From Sorangium cellulosum So0157-2 (GTDB lineage Bacteria > Myxococcota_A > Polyangia > Polyangiales > Polyangiaceae): a stretch of DNA of 64,000 nucleotides. Positions 41,719-50,952 of the stretch are shown in pieces (the stretch's first letter is position 1; every line of letters starts with the position of its first letter). A program made the position numbers and the translations under genes. The stretch is taken from NCBI RefSeq assembly GCF_000418325.1, contig NC_021658.1, forward strand, positions 6,621,501 through 6,685,500. Reading direction: 5' to 3'. Below the pieces are notes generated by a model. It ran no database searches. It had not been told where the DNA came from and was given only the letters and a program-made list of their open reading frames with translations.

Positions 41719-44250
41719 TCAGCCGCCGGTCTTCTCCGCGGCGCCGCTCTGCAGGTCGACCGACCAGCACACGGCGCTCGCCGAGGGCTCGCCGCCGGGC
41801 GGCCCCACGCTGACCTCGGCGCGCGCCGGCCCGACGGCCCGGATGTAGAGCCGCTGCCCGACGGCGTCGCGCCCGAGCGCGCAGACCGCGCGGCGCACCC
41901 GGGGATCGTCGGCCGCGACCTCCCCCTCGTCCTCGGCCGCCATGAACAGGACCTCGATCTCCGGCTTCAGGCAGGCGCCCATCTCGCGCCACGCGTCGTA
42001 GTCGACCGACGGATCGAGCACGTCGGCGAGCTGCCCGTGACGGGCGCGCCCGACGCGGTAGCGGAACGCGTCGCGCTTCTCCGCGCGGAGCGCGGCCCCG
42101 ATCCGATCGAACCGCAGCGACAGCGCGCCGAGCGCGGTGGCCATCTTGACGGTCGGCGCGCCCAGGTTCGCCTTGTCCGGCTCCTTGAAGCGGTGCAGCT
42201 GCACGCCCGCGGGCAGCACGCCGGCGAGCAGCTCCGCGAAGCGCGGGTTCATCCCGAGGCGCCCGGCGAGCAGGATCCGGAGCCCCTGGTACGGGTCCGG
42301 CTCGCGCCCGATCTTCGCCACCGCGCCGGCGAGGTGCTGCCGGAACACGTCGATCGCGTCCCGGAACCACCCGTCGATCGCGCCGCTCAGCGCGCCGCGG
42401 TCGATCGAGAGCGGCACCACGGAGCTCTCGCCGTCGAGCCCGACCAGCGCGAGCTGCTCCGCGACCGGCGCGCTCGGCCCCCCCTCGAGGAGGGGCCGCA
42501 GGAGCTCCTTGAGCGCCCAGGCGTTGGCGCGCGCGTCGGGCGACGGCGCGAAGAGCGCCTCCGCGTCGCCGAGCGGGCTCTCCTCGGGCGGGCGCTCGAA
42601 CGGGATGCGGCGCTCGCGCATCTCGGCCTGGCTGGCCGCGTACACCCGGTAGGCGAGCCGGTGCAGGAGCCGCTCGCCGCCGAGCCAGGGGATCGCCGTG
42701 GGATCGAGGTACTCGACCATCCGCTCCAGCCCCTGCGCCGCCTCGTGGGCCTTCGCGCTCCGCAGGAGGCCGAAGGCGATCCCCGCCTCGCTGGCCCCGG
42801 CGTCGATGACGCAGAACGGGACGCCGCCGTCGCGCGGCTGGATCCCGAACATGCGGAACGCCTGGACGGCGTAGGCGATCGCCGACGGGCCCGCGTCGAC
42901 GACCTTCAGGCCCTCGAGGTCGTGGTACTCGCAGAGCCCCGCGGGCAGGCTCCGGAAGAGGCCGCGGCGGAAGGCGATGAGCACGCTGGCGCGGCGCTCG
43001 GGCGACCAGCCCGTCGGCATCGTGATCGCGTAGCGCGTGGAGATGCCCCGCGAGCGCTGGTTCAGGTGCAGGCCGACGTAGTACGCGTAGAGCTCGATCG
43101 GATCGAACGGATCGTGCGCGCCGATCCCTTCCTCGTCGATGATGGGCGGCGCCGGCTTCTTCAGCGCCTCGGTCGTGTCGGGGTCGCTCCGGCCCCGGAG
43201 CCGGAACGGCTCGCCGCGCTCGGTCCGCTCGCGCAAGAGCGCGAGGGCCGGGAGCGAGGCCGCGGCGCGCTCGTGGGCGCCCTCGCCGGGCCGGAGGCGC
43301 ATGTCGCGCGCCGCGTGCCCGACGAGCACGTCGCCCCAGCGCGTCAAAGGCAGGATCACCCGGTCGCGCCACGCCTTCGTGGTCCGGGCGAGCGCCTCGA
43401 ACGCGACCTCGCTCGGGTTCTCGTTGTCGGCCGAGACCCGGACCGGCCCGTCGGCGCCGATCCGGACGAACTCGGCGCCGCCGCGCTCTCCCCGGACGGC
43501 GACGGCCGTCGACGCGGCGCCGACGTCCACGGCGACCCAGTCGGCGCGCACGTCGAGCCGCGGATCGCGCCGCTTCACCTCGGGGGGGATCGGGTCCTTG
43601 TCGGTCTTGCCGGTGCGGCGGTGCAGCCCGACCACGCGGCCCTGCCGGAGGATGGCGATCGCCGTGGCGCCGAGGAAGCGCGCGCCCGTCCAGAAGCCCT
43701 GCGCGGGGTCGACGAGCGTCGTCCCCTTCACGGGCTCGAGGTTCGCGACGACCTTGGGGAAGAAGTCCGCGATGAGCTCGGGCGAGGCCACCCCGTCGTA
43801 GCGCTCGACCTTGATCGGGGGCGAGTAGTAGTTCTGGAGCCCTTCGCCGTAGATGCGCGGGCTGACCTGGATCAGCTTCAGGTAGGGGATCGGGCAAGTC
43901 TGCTCGTCGAGACGGAACTCCTGGTAGAGCTCGGACGGAGCGACCGCGTTCTCCATCTCGGGCGCGATGCGGGGGACGCTCGCGCTCATCTCGGTGCCGA
44001 AGTACATGAACTTCGTGCCCGCGCGGCCCGTGAAGGCGGCAATCCTGACCTCGTTGAACGTCGCCTGCCCGACGATGAGCGGCGGCAACGCGATCACGTA
44101 GTCGAGCACGAGCGTGGTGACCCACGGCTGGTCGAAGAGGCGCGATTCCCAGCGCATGACGAGCGTCGGGAACTCGCGGCCCGCGAGCGACACGACCTTC
44201 TCCGCTTCGCGAACCAGGGTTCCGTCGACCGATAGCTCGTAAACCGGCAT
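41719..44250 (-). CDS. Hsp70-like (ASKHA fold) protein with unknown N-terminal domain
   Basis: 843 residues. Residues 1-~230 belong to no family I recognise (SVDGTLVREAEKVVSLAGREF, IAAFTGRAGTKFMYFGTEM). From ~235 the actin/Hsp70 pattern appears: DWVAVDVGAASTAVAVRGE (phosphate 1), ENPSEVAFEAL, AIAYAVQAFRMFG, FCVIDAGASEAGIAFGLLRS (phosphate 2) and ILLAGRLGMNPRFAELLAGV (adenosine motif). The usual DnaK substrate-binding half is missing; the C-terminal part instead has a Cys-poor beta region. ATPase activity is likely. It lies directly upstream of, and co-directional with, a hybrid histidine kinase, suggesting a regulated pair. The function is unknown. Confidence 0.82.
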   Translation of the reverse strand: MPVYELSVDGTLVREAEKVVSLAGREFPTLVMRWESRLFDQPWVTTLVLDYVIALPPLIVGQATFNEVRIAAFTGRAGTKFMYFGTEMSASVPRIAPEMENAVAPSELYQEFRLDEQTCPIPYLKLIQVSPRIYGEGLQNYYSPPIKVERYDGVASPELIADFFPKVVANLEPVKGTTLVDPAQGFWTGARFLGATAIAILRQGRVVGLHRRTGKTDKDPIPPEVKRRDPRLDVRADWVAVDVGAASTAVAVRGERGGAEFVRIGADGPVRVSADNENPSEVAFEALARTTKAWRDRVILPLTRWGDVLVGHAARDMRLRPGEGAHERAAASLPALALLRERTERGEPFRLRGRSDPDTTEALKKPAPPIIDEEGIGAHDPFDPIELYAYYVGLHLNQRSRGISTRYAITMPTGWSPERRASVLIAFRRGLFRSLPAGLCEYHDLEGLKVVDAGPSAIAYAVQAFRMFGIQPRDGGVPFCVIDAGASEAGIAFGLLRSAKAHEAAQGLERMVEYLDPTAIPWLGGERLLHRLAYRVYAASQAEMRERRIPFERPPEESPLGDAEALFAPSPDARANAWALKELLRPLLEGGPSAPVAEQLALVGLDGESSVVPLSIDRGALSGAIDGWFRDAIDVFRQHLAGAVAKIGREPDPYQGLRILLAGRLGMNPRFAELLAGVLPAGVQLHRFKEPDKANLGAPTVKMATALGALSLRFDRIGAALRAEKRDAFRYRVGRARHGQLADVLDPSVDYDAWREMGACLKPEIEVLFMAAEDEGEVAADDPRVRRAVCALGRDAVGQRLYIRAVGPARAEVSVGPPGGEPSASAVCWSVDLQSGAAEKTGG

Positions 44251-44548
44251 ACGAGGGCGACGTTATCACGAAGAACCCCTGCGCCAGCCCCGCGGATGCG
44301 CGGGCGGGGCTTTCATTCCGCCGTCGGCCGACGGGCGCGCGGCGGCCTGCGTCGAGCCTGCGTCGAACGGCGCGCGTCGCGCCGGGCGGCGGCGCGCGGT
44401 CCGCCCCGCGCGCGGGTAGGTAGGTAGGGCAAGCAGGCGGCGGAAGCGCAGACACGACGGCGCGCCCGCCCGCTAGGGCGTAGGCTGCCCTCGGGCCACC
44501 GTGCTAGTCTGCCCGGGTGATTTGCTTCTCCGCACCGGGAACGCCGGC

Positions 44549-46198
44549 ATGAGCGCGCTGGTCGGCGAGATCATCGACGGCAAGTACCGGATCGTCCGGC
44601 TGCTCGGCCAGGGGGGCATGGGCGCGGTCTTCGAGGGCGAGAACGTGCGCATCCGGCGCCGCGTCGCCATCAAGCTGCTGCACGCCAGCATCTCGAGCCA
44701 GGCCGAGTCGGTGGCGCGCTTCGAGCGCGAGGCCCAGGCCGCGGCGCGGATCGGCTCCGATCACATCTGCGAGGTGCTCGACCTCGGCGTGCTGCCCGAC
44801 GGCACGCGGTACATGGTCATGGAGTACCTCGAGGGCGAGACCCTCGGCGCCAAGATCGAGCGGGCGGGGCGGCTCGGGCCCGAGATCACCGTGCCGATCA
44901 TGGTCCAGGTGCTCGAGGCGCTCGGCGCCGCGCACGCCGCGGGGATCATCCACCGCGACCTGAAGCCCGACAACATCTTCGTCATCCCCGTGAAGGCCGG
45001 GCTCAGCAACTTCGTGAAGGTGCTCGATTTCGGCGTCTCGAAGTTCTCGCAGCTCGCCGGCGGGGAGATGAGCATGACGCGCACGGGCGCCGTCGTCGGG
45101 ACGCCCTACTACATGTCGCCCGAGCAGGCGCGGGGCTCCAGCCCCGTCGACCAGCGGACCGACATCTACGCCATGGGCGTGCTGCTTTACCAGGCGACGA
45201 CCGGTCAGGTGCCGTTCGACGCGGCGACCTTCAACGAGCTGCTCTTCAAGATCGTCCTCGAGGCGGCGCCGCCGCCCCAGCAGCTCGTGCCCGACCTCGA
45301 CGTCGAGTTCTCCGGGATCATCCAGAAGGCGATGGCGCGCGAGCCGGGGGCCCGCTTCCAGAGCTGCGCGGAGTTCAAGAGCGCGCTCCTCGCGTGGGCT
45401 GCGGCGCGGCCCAACCTGGCCTTGCTGAGCACGGGGCGGACGTCCCTCCCGCGGCTGTCGCTGCCGTCCCAGCCGGAGGTGACGACGACCCCTCCGCCCC
45501 CCCTCCGCCCCGACACCCCCTCGTGGGGCCAGAGCGGGCCGCCCGTGCCCGGCATGGGCCACACGCCGCACACGCCGCAGCTGACCGCCAACTCGTGGGG
45601 CGCCTCGTCGGGCGTCACGGGCCGCGCGACGCGCCCCCCGTCCAGGATGCCGGTCTTCGCCGCGATCGCCGCGGCGGCCACCCTGCTCGGCGCGGGCCTC
45701 GCCGCCTGGTTCGCCTTCGGCGGCAGCGGGGCGACGGGCGCGGCGACCGCGGATCCGAGCGCCGTCAGCGCGACGGCCCTCGCGACGCCGCCTCCGACGA
45801 CGGCGACGCCGCCCCCGCCGGAGCCGCCGGTCGTCACCGCGAGCGCCACGGCCGCAGAGCCCACGCCGCCCGCGCCGCCCGCCACCGCGGAGCCGAGCGC
45901 CGTCCCGGCGGCGTCCTCGGCGCCGGTGAAGCCGCTCACGCCGCGGGCGCCGCCTTCCCAGACGAAGCCGCCGCCCGTGACGAAGCCGCCGCCCGTGACG
46001 AAGCCGCCGCCCGTGACGAAGCCGCCGCCCGTGACGAAGCCGCCGCCCGTGACGAAGCCGCCGCCCGTGACGAAGCCGCCGCCCGTGACGAAGCCGCCGC
46101 CCGTGACGAAGCCGCCGCAGCAGGCGCCGCCGACGAAGCCGAGCGCGCAGCCCCAGAAGCCGCAGAAGCCGGGCGTTCCGGGCGACTTCGGCTACTGA
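44549..46198 (+). CDS. Membrane Ser/Thr protein kinase with KPPPVT tail
   Basis: 549 residues. The kinase domain (~10-290) is complete: LLGQGGMGAVFEG, VAIKLL, IHRDLKPDN, LDFGVSK, GTPYYMSPEQARG. A Pro/Ser juxtamembrane region precedes one transmembrane segment at ~367-390 (FAAIAAAATLLGAGLAAWFAF). The exterior is Ala/Thr/Pro-rich and ends with eight KPPPVT repeats and PGDFGY. ATG 44549 is preceded by GGGAACG. It is convergent with the next gene by 22 bp. Likely role: sensing at the envelope with cytoplasmic phosphorylation; substrates unknown. Confidence 0.95.
   Translation: MSALVGEIIDGKYRIVRLLGQGGMGAVFEGENVRIRRRVAIKLLHASISSQAESVARFEREAQAAARIGSDHICEVLDLGVLPDGTRYMVMEYLEGETLGAKIERAGRLGPEITVPIMVQVLEALGAAHAAGIIHRDLKPDNIFVIPVKAGLSNFVKVLDFGVSKFSQLAGGEMSMTRTGAVVGTPYYMSPEQARGSSPVDQRTDIYAMGVLLYQATTGQVPFDAATFNELLFKIVLEAAPPPQQLVPDLDVEFSGIIQKAMAREPGARFQSCAEFKSALLAWAAARPNLALLSTGRTSLPRLSLPSQPEVTTTPPPPLRPDTPSWGQSGPPVPGMGHTPHTPQLTANSWGASSGVTGRATRPPSRMPVFAAIAAAATLLGAGLAAWFAFGGSGATGAATADPSAVSATALATPPPTTATPPPPEPPVVTASATAAEPTPPAPPATAEPSAVPAASSAPVKPLTPRAPPSQTKPPPVTKPPPVTKPPPVTKPPPVTKPPPVTKPPPVTKPPPVTKPPPVTKPPQQAPPTKPSAQPQKPQKPGVPGDFGY
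45964..46107 (+). repeat. 18-bp tandem repeat encoding KPPPVT, eight copies
   Basis: Eight almost identical copies of AAGCCGCCGCCCGTGACG in frame within the kinase. The near-identity of the codons shows recent expansion. The encoded proline-lysine rod could span the peptidoglycan layer. Confidence 0.95.
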
Positions 46199-46220
46199 GC
46201 GCGCGCTCGGAGCGCCCCCG

Positions 46221-47303
46221 TCAGAACGCGCCGCGCACCCCGAGCCCCGTCGGCGTCACGTAGGGGGCGACCCACGCCGAGCTCGACGGCTCCGGCTTGG
46301 ACGTCAGCTCCAGCACGATCAGCGTCGCGCCGCCGACGAGGAGCACGCCGCCCGTGATGAGGTTGATCGCGCCGGTCGTCTGCTGATCCGCGGCGTCGGC
46401 GTCGAGCTGCTTGATCTTCTGCTGGATCAGCGGACCGCAGCCGGCGCCGGGGCCTGCCTGCGACGACTCGCACCGGTACGTGTCGCTCAGGTCGTTCGCT
46501 TTCTGCTGCGTCGAGCCGCCCTTCGCCAGGAACACCGAGCCCACCACGACCCCGCCGAGCCCGAGCGCCGCGGCCGCGATGCCCCCGCCCAGCATGAGCA
46601 CGTTCGTCTTCCGCTCCGGCTTGCCCGGCGGGCCTTCGGGGGGGACCTCGCCTGGGCCGCTGCTCCAGGTCCCCTGCCCCTCCCCCGACGCGTCGGGCGA
46701 GGGCGGCATGGCCGGGCTCTCCGGGACCGGGATCTTCAGCTCCTTCCGCTCGCCGTCGCCGAGCGTGACCGCCTGCTCGATCGGCGAGAGGCCCGGCGGA
46801 TAGACGGTCACCACGTGATTGCCGGGATCGATCGGGCGGTGCACGCCGAGCAGCGCGTCCGCGACCGGCTGGCCGTCGAGCTTCACGACGATCTTCCGGC
46901 CGGCGGCGCCCTCCAGCGCGATGCGCAGCGACGCGATCCTGGGATCGACCGCGGCGAGCTCCTCCCGCGCGTCCTGCTGGGCCTTCTTGAAGGGAGACGG
47001 CGCGGTGGGCGGCAGCTCCTCGCGGACGATCCGCAGGTACGTCTCCTTGGCCGCCACGAGCCGACCGAGGCGCGTCTGCGCGCGCGCGATCAGCAGGAGG
47101 TGCGTCGGCGCGTGCACGAGCGCCTCGGCGCGACCGAGCAGATCGATCGCCTCGTCGAAGCGGCCGGACGTGAACGCTTCGGCGCCCTGCGTGGCCAGCG
47201 ACCGGGCCGCTGCTCTGTCCTGGTCCGACTGCGCGAGCACCTCGCCTGTCGGGAGCAGCAGGAACAGCGCCGCAGCGAACGGAACGCATCGTCTCAAGAG
47301 CAC
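46221..47303 (-). CDS. Exported TPR-like/PEGA-like membrane protein
   Basis: 360 residues. GTG 47303 with GAGGAGG six bases upstream is a much better start than the ATG at 47345. A signal peptide (VPFAAALFLLLPTGEVLA) is followed by TPR-type helices (RSLATQGAEAFTSGRFDEAIDLLGRAEAL), then a PEGA-like beta domain (VVKLDGQPVADALLGVHRPIDPGNHVVTVYPPG), a Pro/Gly linker and two hydrophobic segments (NVLMLGGGIAAAALGLGGVVVGSVFL and INLITGGVLLVGGATLIVL). Such envelope proteins frequently neighbour myxobacterial Ser/Thr kinases, as here on both sides. The function is unknown. Confidence 0.85.
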   Translation of the reverse strand: MLLRRCVPFAAALFLLLPTGEVLAQSDQDRAAARSLATQGAEAFTSGRFDEAIDLLGRAEALVHAPTHLLLIARAQTRLGRLVAAKETYLRIVREELPPTAPSPFKKAQQDAREELAAVDPRIASLRIALEGAAGRKIVVKLDGQPVADALLGVHRPIDPGNHVVTVYPPGLSPIEQAVTLGDGERKELKIPVPESPAMPPSPDASGEGQGTWSSGPGEVPPEGPPGKPERKTNVLMLGGGIAAAALGLGGVVVGSVFLAKGGSTQQKANDLSDTYRCESSQAGPGAGCGPLIQQKIKQLDADAADQQTTGAINLITGGVLLVGGATLIVLELTSKPEPSSSAWVAPYVTPTGLGVRGAF

Positions 47304-47409
47304 TCGGGCCTCCTCGCGCGCCACGCTATCACAGGCCGTCGGCAACGGAACAAATCAGCCCCGCGGCGCCGCCGGCCTGCGCTCTGTCCGGCGTTTCGCG
47401 GCGTTTCGC

Positions 47410-47525
47410 GGCGCCTCCGAGCGGCGGCGCGCGGCGCGCGGGCCGCTCGACGCCCTCCGCGCGCTTCGCGGAGCGGCGCGGCGAGCCTGCGCGCAGCGCG
47501 CCGCGCGCCGCCGCTCGGAGGCGCC
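47410..47525. repeat. 30-bp perfect inverted repeat in a divergent promoter region
   Basis: Bases 47410-47439 (starting GGCGCCTCCGAGCGGCGGCG) are the exact reverse complement of 47496-47525. The 56-bp centre holds another hairpin, CTCCGCG/CGCGGAG at about 47455-47473. The element sits between the divergent genes at 47303 (minus) and 47592 (plus) and could extrude as a cruciform or fold in the kinase leader RNA. Confidence 0.9.
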
Positions 47526-47591
47526 GTCCGCGGGCGGCTGTGAACCGTCCGCACAGCGCGATGGCACCCATTCTGCTGCGTGGGACGCGCC

Positions 47592-49376
47592 ATGGACTGC
47601 CCCCGCTCCTCCGCGCCCCTCGACGCGGGACTCCCGTCCTCGGAGCGATCCCTCAGGGGACGCCTGCTCGGGGGGCGGTACCTCATCGAGCAGCTGATCG
47701 GCGCCGGCGCGATGGGGCGCGTCTACCGCGCGCGGCACCTCGGGCTCGGGCGCGCGTGCGCCGTGAAGATCATCCGCGAGCGCGGCGCCTCGCCGGGCGC
47801 GGCGGGCGGAGCGGGCCGCCGCGCCTGCACGACGCGCGCCTGCGCGCCGTCGCGCCGGGAGGACCCGGACCCCCGCGCCTCGAGCGGCGTGAGCGAGCGG
47901 CCCTCGACCGACTCGAGGCCGCGCTCCGGCGGCGCCCGCGCCGGGGACGCGGTGCTGAGGTTCCACGTCGAGGCGCTGGCGGCGAGCCGGCTCGATCACC
48001 CGAACATCGTGCGGGTCCTCGACTTCGGCTGCGAGCCGACGTTCCCCCACGGCGCGCCCTTCGCCGGCGCCGACGGGCGCGAGCCGGAGCCGCCGAGCCT
48101 CTGGTACCTCGTCACCGAGCACCTCGACGGCGAGGACCTCATCGACCTGCTCAACGCCGCGCCGATCCTGCCCGCGGAGCGCATCGTCGCGATCATGCGC
48201 CAGCTGTGCTCCGCGCTGCAGCACGCGCACGACGCGGGCGTCATCCACCGCGACGTCAAGCCCGAGAACATCCGCCTGGTGCCCCGCGTCGACGACGACG
48301 GCGCGCCGTTCGAGCAGGTGAAGCTCCTCGACTTCGGGACGGCGAAGCTGCTCCACGACGAGCGCTCCGGCGCGCTCGCGGGCGCGCCGCTGCTCGCCGC
48401 CGCCGCCGACGACGGCCGGCTCGTCATCGGGACCCCCGCCTACATGAGCCCGGAGCAGGCGGCAGGGCAGCCCGTGGACGCGCGCAGCGACATCTACGCG
48501 TGCGGCGTGCTGCTCTTCGAGATGGCGACGGGGCGGCTCCCGTTCGAGCGCCCGACGCCCGTCGCGCTCGCCGCCGCGCACGTCGACTCCCCGCCGCCCC
48601 GGCCGAGCGCCCTCCACCCGGCGATCGATCCGGATCTGGAGGCGCTGATCCTGCAATGCCTGCGCAAGAACCCGGACGATCGCCCGCAGAGCGCGCGCGC
48701 CCTGCGCGAGGCGCTCGCGCACGTCGCGCTCCGCAGCGGGCGCTCCGCCGCGGAGGCTCGCGCCGCGGCGGACGACGCCGCGGCGCGCGCTGCGGACGAC
48801 GCCTCGGCGCGCTCCGCGTGCACCTCGACGTGGGTCGGGTACCGCTCCCCGTCCTCGCTGCCGGGGAGCGCGCCCCTGGATCTGCCCTGCTCCTCGCCGG
48901 ATGCGCGGCGCGATCCCTCGTCCGCCTCCACCTGGGTCGGCCACCGCGCCGCGCCCTGCCCGCCGGCGGCGCTCGTCGAGCCCGCCGCGGCCGGCGCGCC
49001 GCCGGCGGACGCGGCGCCTCCCAGCGCCGCGGCTCCGTCGCCCGCGCTTGCCTGCGCGCATCCCAGCCCGGAGCTCGACGCCGCGCTCGCGCCCGTCCTT
49101 CTGCTGCAGGCGCGCCTGCCCGGCGGGCTGCGGAGCCAGGCGCGGCTGCGCCGACGGCGTCGCCGGCGGCTCGCTCCGGTCGTGGTCGGCACCGTCGCGG
49201 CCACGGTGCTCGGCGGCTCGCTGTGCCTGCTCTTCAGCGCTGCCGGCGCCGCGCTCGCCCCGCTCGCCTCGCCCTCGCCGGGGCGCGACGGCGATGCGCC
49301 CCCGACCGGCGACGCGCGGCCGGCGCCGCCGCACGCGGACGAGCCGGAGCGCGCCTGTCCCCTCGAGCCGCCGTGA
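47592..49376 (+). CDS. Membrane Ser/Thr protein kinase
   Basis: 594 residues from ATG 47592 (GTG 47580 also possible). Kinase motifs: LIGAGAMGRVYRAR, CAVKIIRERG, HRDVKPEN, LDFGTAK, GTPAYMSPEQAAG. Between the ATP Lys and helix C an Arg/Ser/Pro-rich insertion of ~45 residues is unusual. The C-terminal region has one membrane segment at ~527-550 (PVVVGTVAATVLGGSLCLLFS) and a short acidic/Pro exterior. It is the second of three kinases in 8 kb. Substrates are unknown. Confidence 0.95.
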   Translation: MDCPRSSAPLDAGLPSSERSLRGRLLGGRYLIEQLIGAGAMGRVYRARHLGLGRACAVKIIRERGASPGAAGGAGRRACTTRACAPSRREDPDPRASSGVSERPSTDSRPRSGGARAGDAVLRFHVEALAASRLDHPNIVRVLDFGCEPTFPHGAPFAGADGREPEPPSLWYLVTEHLDGEDLIDLLNAAPILPAERIVAIMRQLCSALQHAHDAGVIHRDVKPENIRLVPRVDDDGAPFEQVKLLDFGTAKLLHDERSGALAGAPLLAAAADDGRLVIGTPAYMSPEQAAGQPVDARSDIYACGVLLFEMATGRLPFERPTPVALAAAHVDSPPPRPSALHPAIDPDLEALILQCLRKNPDDRPQSARALREALAHVALRSGRSAAEARAAADDAAARAADDASARSACTSTWVGYRSPSSLPGSAPLDLPCSSPDARRDPSSASTWVGHRAAPCPPAALVEPAAAGAPPADAAPPSAAAPSPALACAHPSPELDAALAPVLLLQARLPGGLRSQARLRRRRRRRLAPVVVGTVAATVLGGSLCLLFSAAGAALAPLASPSPGRDGDAPPTGDARPAPPHADEPERACPLEPP

Positions 49377-49615
49377 GCGCCGCGGGAGCGGGAGACCGGC
49401 CTCGAGATCCGCGCGCCGGGCGGGTCGCCCATGTACAGCCGGTGCCCAGCGCCGCCGGCCGGATGGCGACGCCGTTCACGCTGGCTGCCGAGCCTCCGCT
49501 TCAGCCCGGTGCGAACGGAGCTCACCGCGAACGGCACGTCGTCTGCAAACGCTGGCCTCCGCGTTGACGCGGGAAGACGCCCCTCGGCGTCGCCCGGTGT
49601 CGAGAGGAGCGAACC

Positions 49616-49879
49616 ATGTCCGTGCTGTTGTGGATCCTGTTTGGGCTCATCGTCGGCGTCATCGCCAAGCTGCTCACCCCCGGGCGCGATCCCGGCGGCT
49701 TCGTGGTCACCGCGCTGCTCGGCATCGCGGGCGCCCTGCTCGGCGGCTTCATCGGCCGGGCCATCGGGCTCTACCCGTCGTACCAGTCGAGCGGGGGCTT
49801 CTTCACGTCGATCCTGGGCGCCGTCATCCTCCTCGCCATCTACAACGCGACGCTCGGCCGGAAGGCGACCAGGCCCTGA
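49616..49879 (+). CDS. GlsB/YeaQ/YmgE-family membrane protein
   Basis: 87 residues with three hydrophobic segments and glycine-zipper motifs (LIVGVIAKLL, VVTALLGIAGALLGGFIGRAIGL, SILGAVILLAIYN), as in the transglycosylase-associated/GlsB stress family. GAGAGGAGCGAACC before the ATG is a strong ribosome site. Its end overlaps the convergent gene at 49840 by 40 bp. A stress-related inner-membrane role is inferred from family only. Confidence 0.92.
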   Translation: MSVLLWILFGLIVGVIAKLLTPGRDPGGFVVTALLGIAGALLGGFIGRAIGLYPSYQSSGGFFTSILGAVILLAIYNATLGRKATRP

Positions 49880-50658
49880 GGGCTCGCCCCCTCCGCGGGC
49901 TCGCGCCGCAGCGGCGAGGCGGGCGGTTCGAGCAGCGCCGCGGCGGGCACCACGCGGGCCGGCCCGGCGCGCCGGTCCAGGCGAAAATCGAGCGCGACGT
50001 CCGGCGGCAGCGGCCGGATCGCGCCCGCGCCGTAGCAGCGGCGGTAAACGAGATCGCCCGGCCCCGCGCCCTGCCCGCCGAGCTGGTGGCTCCACCACCG
50101 CGAGTAGACCGTCGGCCGCGCGGGATCGATCGCGAGCAGATCGGCCCGCTCGAGCCGCACATCGCTGTGATCGCCGCGATCGGCGGCGCCGTGCTCGACG
50201 GTGAGCCGCCCGTCATCGCCCACGCTGTAGACGATCCTGAACCCCTCGACGTCGCCCTTGCCGTAGGCGACGCGCTGAACTCCCGGGCCGAAGAGCAGCC
50301 CGTGCGTGTAGACGAGGTCCACGGCGAGCGCGGGCAGCACGGTCCAGGTGAGCCAGTTGTTGCCCCAGGGCCGCTCCTCCGAGAAGAAGGCGTAGTAGCC
50401 GACGGAGACCGTGCCGCGCTCGCCCGGCGCGCTGCGGTAGTACAGGACGTCGCCGAGCTCCCCCGCGCTCGCGACCGTCGAGCCGACGCAGATGGGCTGC
50501 TGCTCGATCGCCGCGTCGATCGCGCTCGGCTCCGCCGGCGCGAGAGGCGCGTCGGCGGCCGGGCGCGGCAGCGCGCTCCCACACGTGGCGCTCGCGAAGA
50601 GGGGTACGGCCACTACGGCGAACGGGAGGGAGCGGCTCAGGGAATTCCGGAGGGGCAT
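49840..50658 (-). CDS. Exported protein of unknown function
   Basis: 272 residues. A signal peptide (RSLPFAVVAVPLFASATCG) with possible lipobox-like SATC is followed by a beta-rich domain with WGNNWLTWTVLPALAVDLVYTHGLLF, GFRIVYSVGDDGRLTVEHG and VYSRWWSHQLGG. Two Cys pairs (ICVG, RRCYG) might form a disulphide. The last ~40 bp overlap the GlsB gene on the other strand. No family is recognised. Confidence 0.72.
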   Translation of the reverse strand: MPLRNSLSRSLPFAVVAVPLFASATCGSALPRPAADAPLAPAEPSAIDAAIEQQPICVGSTVASAGELGDVLYYRSAPGERGTVSVGYYAFFSEERPWGNNWLTWTVLPALAVDLVYTHGLLFGPGVQRVAYGKGDVEGFRIVYSVGDDGRLTVEHGAADRGDHSDVRLERADLLAIDPARPTVYSRWWSHQLGGQGAGPGDLVYRRCYGAGAIRPLPPDVALDFRLDRRAGPARVVPAAALLEPPASPLRREPAEGASPQGLVAFRPSVAL

Positions 50659-50807
50659 CAGGGCGGGCTAGGCTAGCGAGCCCGTCGCTGGGCGCGCCAC
50701 CGCAAAGGGCCGTTCGCGTTCGGCCGATCACGGCGGCGTCGCCGAATGGATGGTCTCCCGAAGATCGCGCGAGCTCCGCGCTCTCGAGGCCCGCGAGGCG
50801 CCGGAGA

Positions 50808-50907
50808 GAGAGTTCAACGCAAAGGCGCAAAGGCGCAAAGACGCAAAAAAAACTTCTTCATGTATTTTTGCGTCTTTGCGCTCTTTGCGCCTTTGCGTTC
50901 AAACTCT
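50808..50907. repeat. Interspersed GCAAAGGCGCAAAG inverted repeat
   Basis: Arms 50808-50850 and 50863-50907 are near-perfect reverse complements of about 42 bp built on GCAAAGGCGCAAAG and GCAAAGACGCAAAA, with the A/T-rich centre CTTCTTCATGTATT. The plus strand reads NAKAQRRKDAKK, and a second copy of the motif, NAKAQRAQRRKN, occurs in an open frame antisense to the kinase's downstream edge. This kind of repeat is scattered in many cyanobacterial, planctomycete and myxobacterial genomes, as I recall. Its low GC stands out here. Confidence 0.85.
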
Positions 50908-50952
50908 TCTCGCTCGCGAGACAGCTCCCTGCCGGACCTCTGACCCGCGGCG

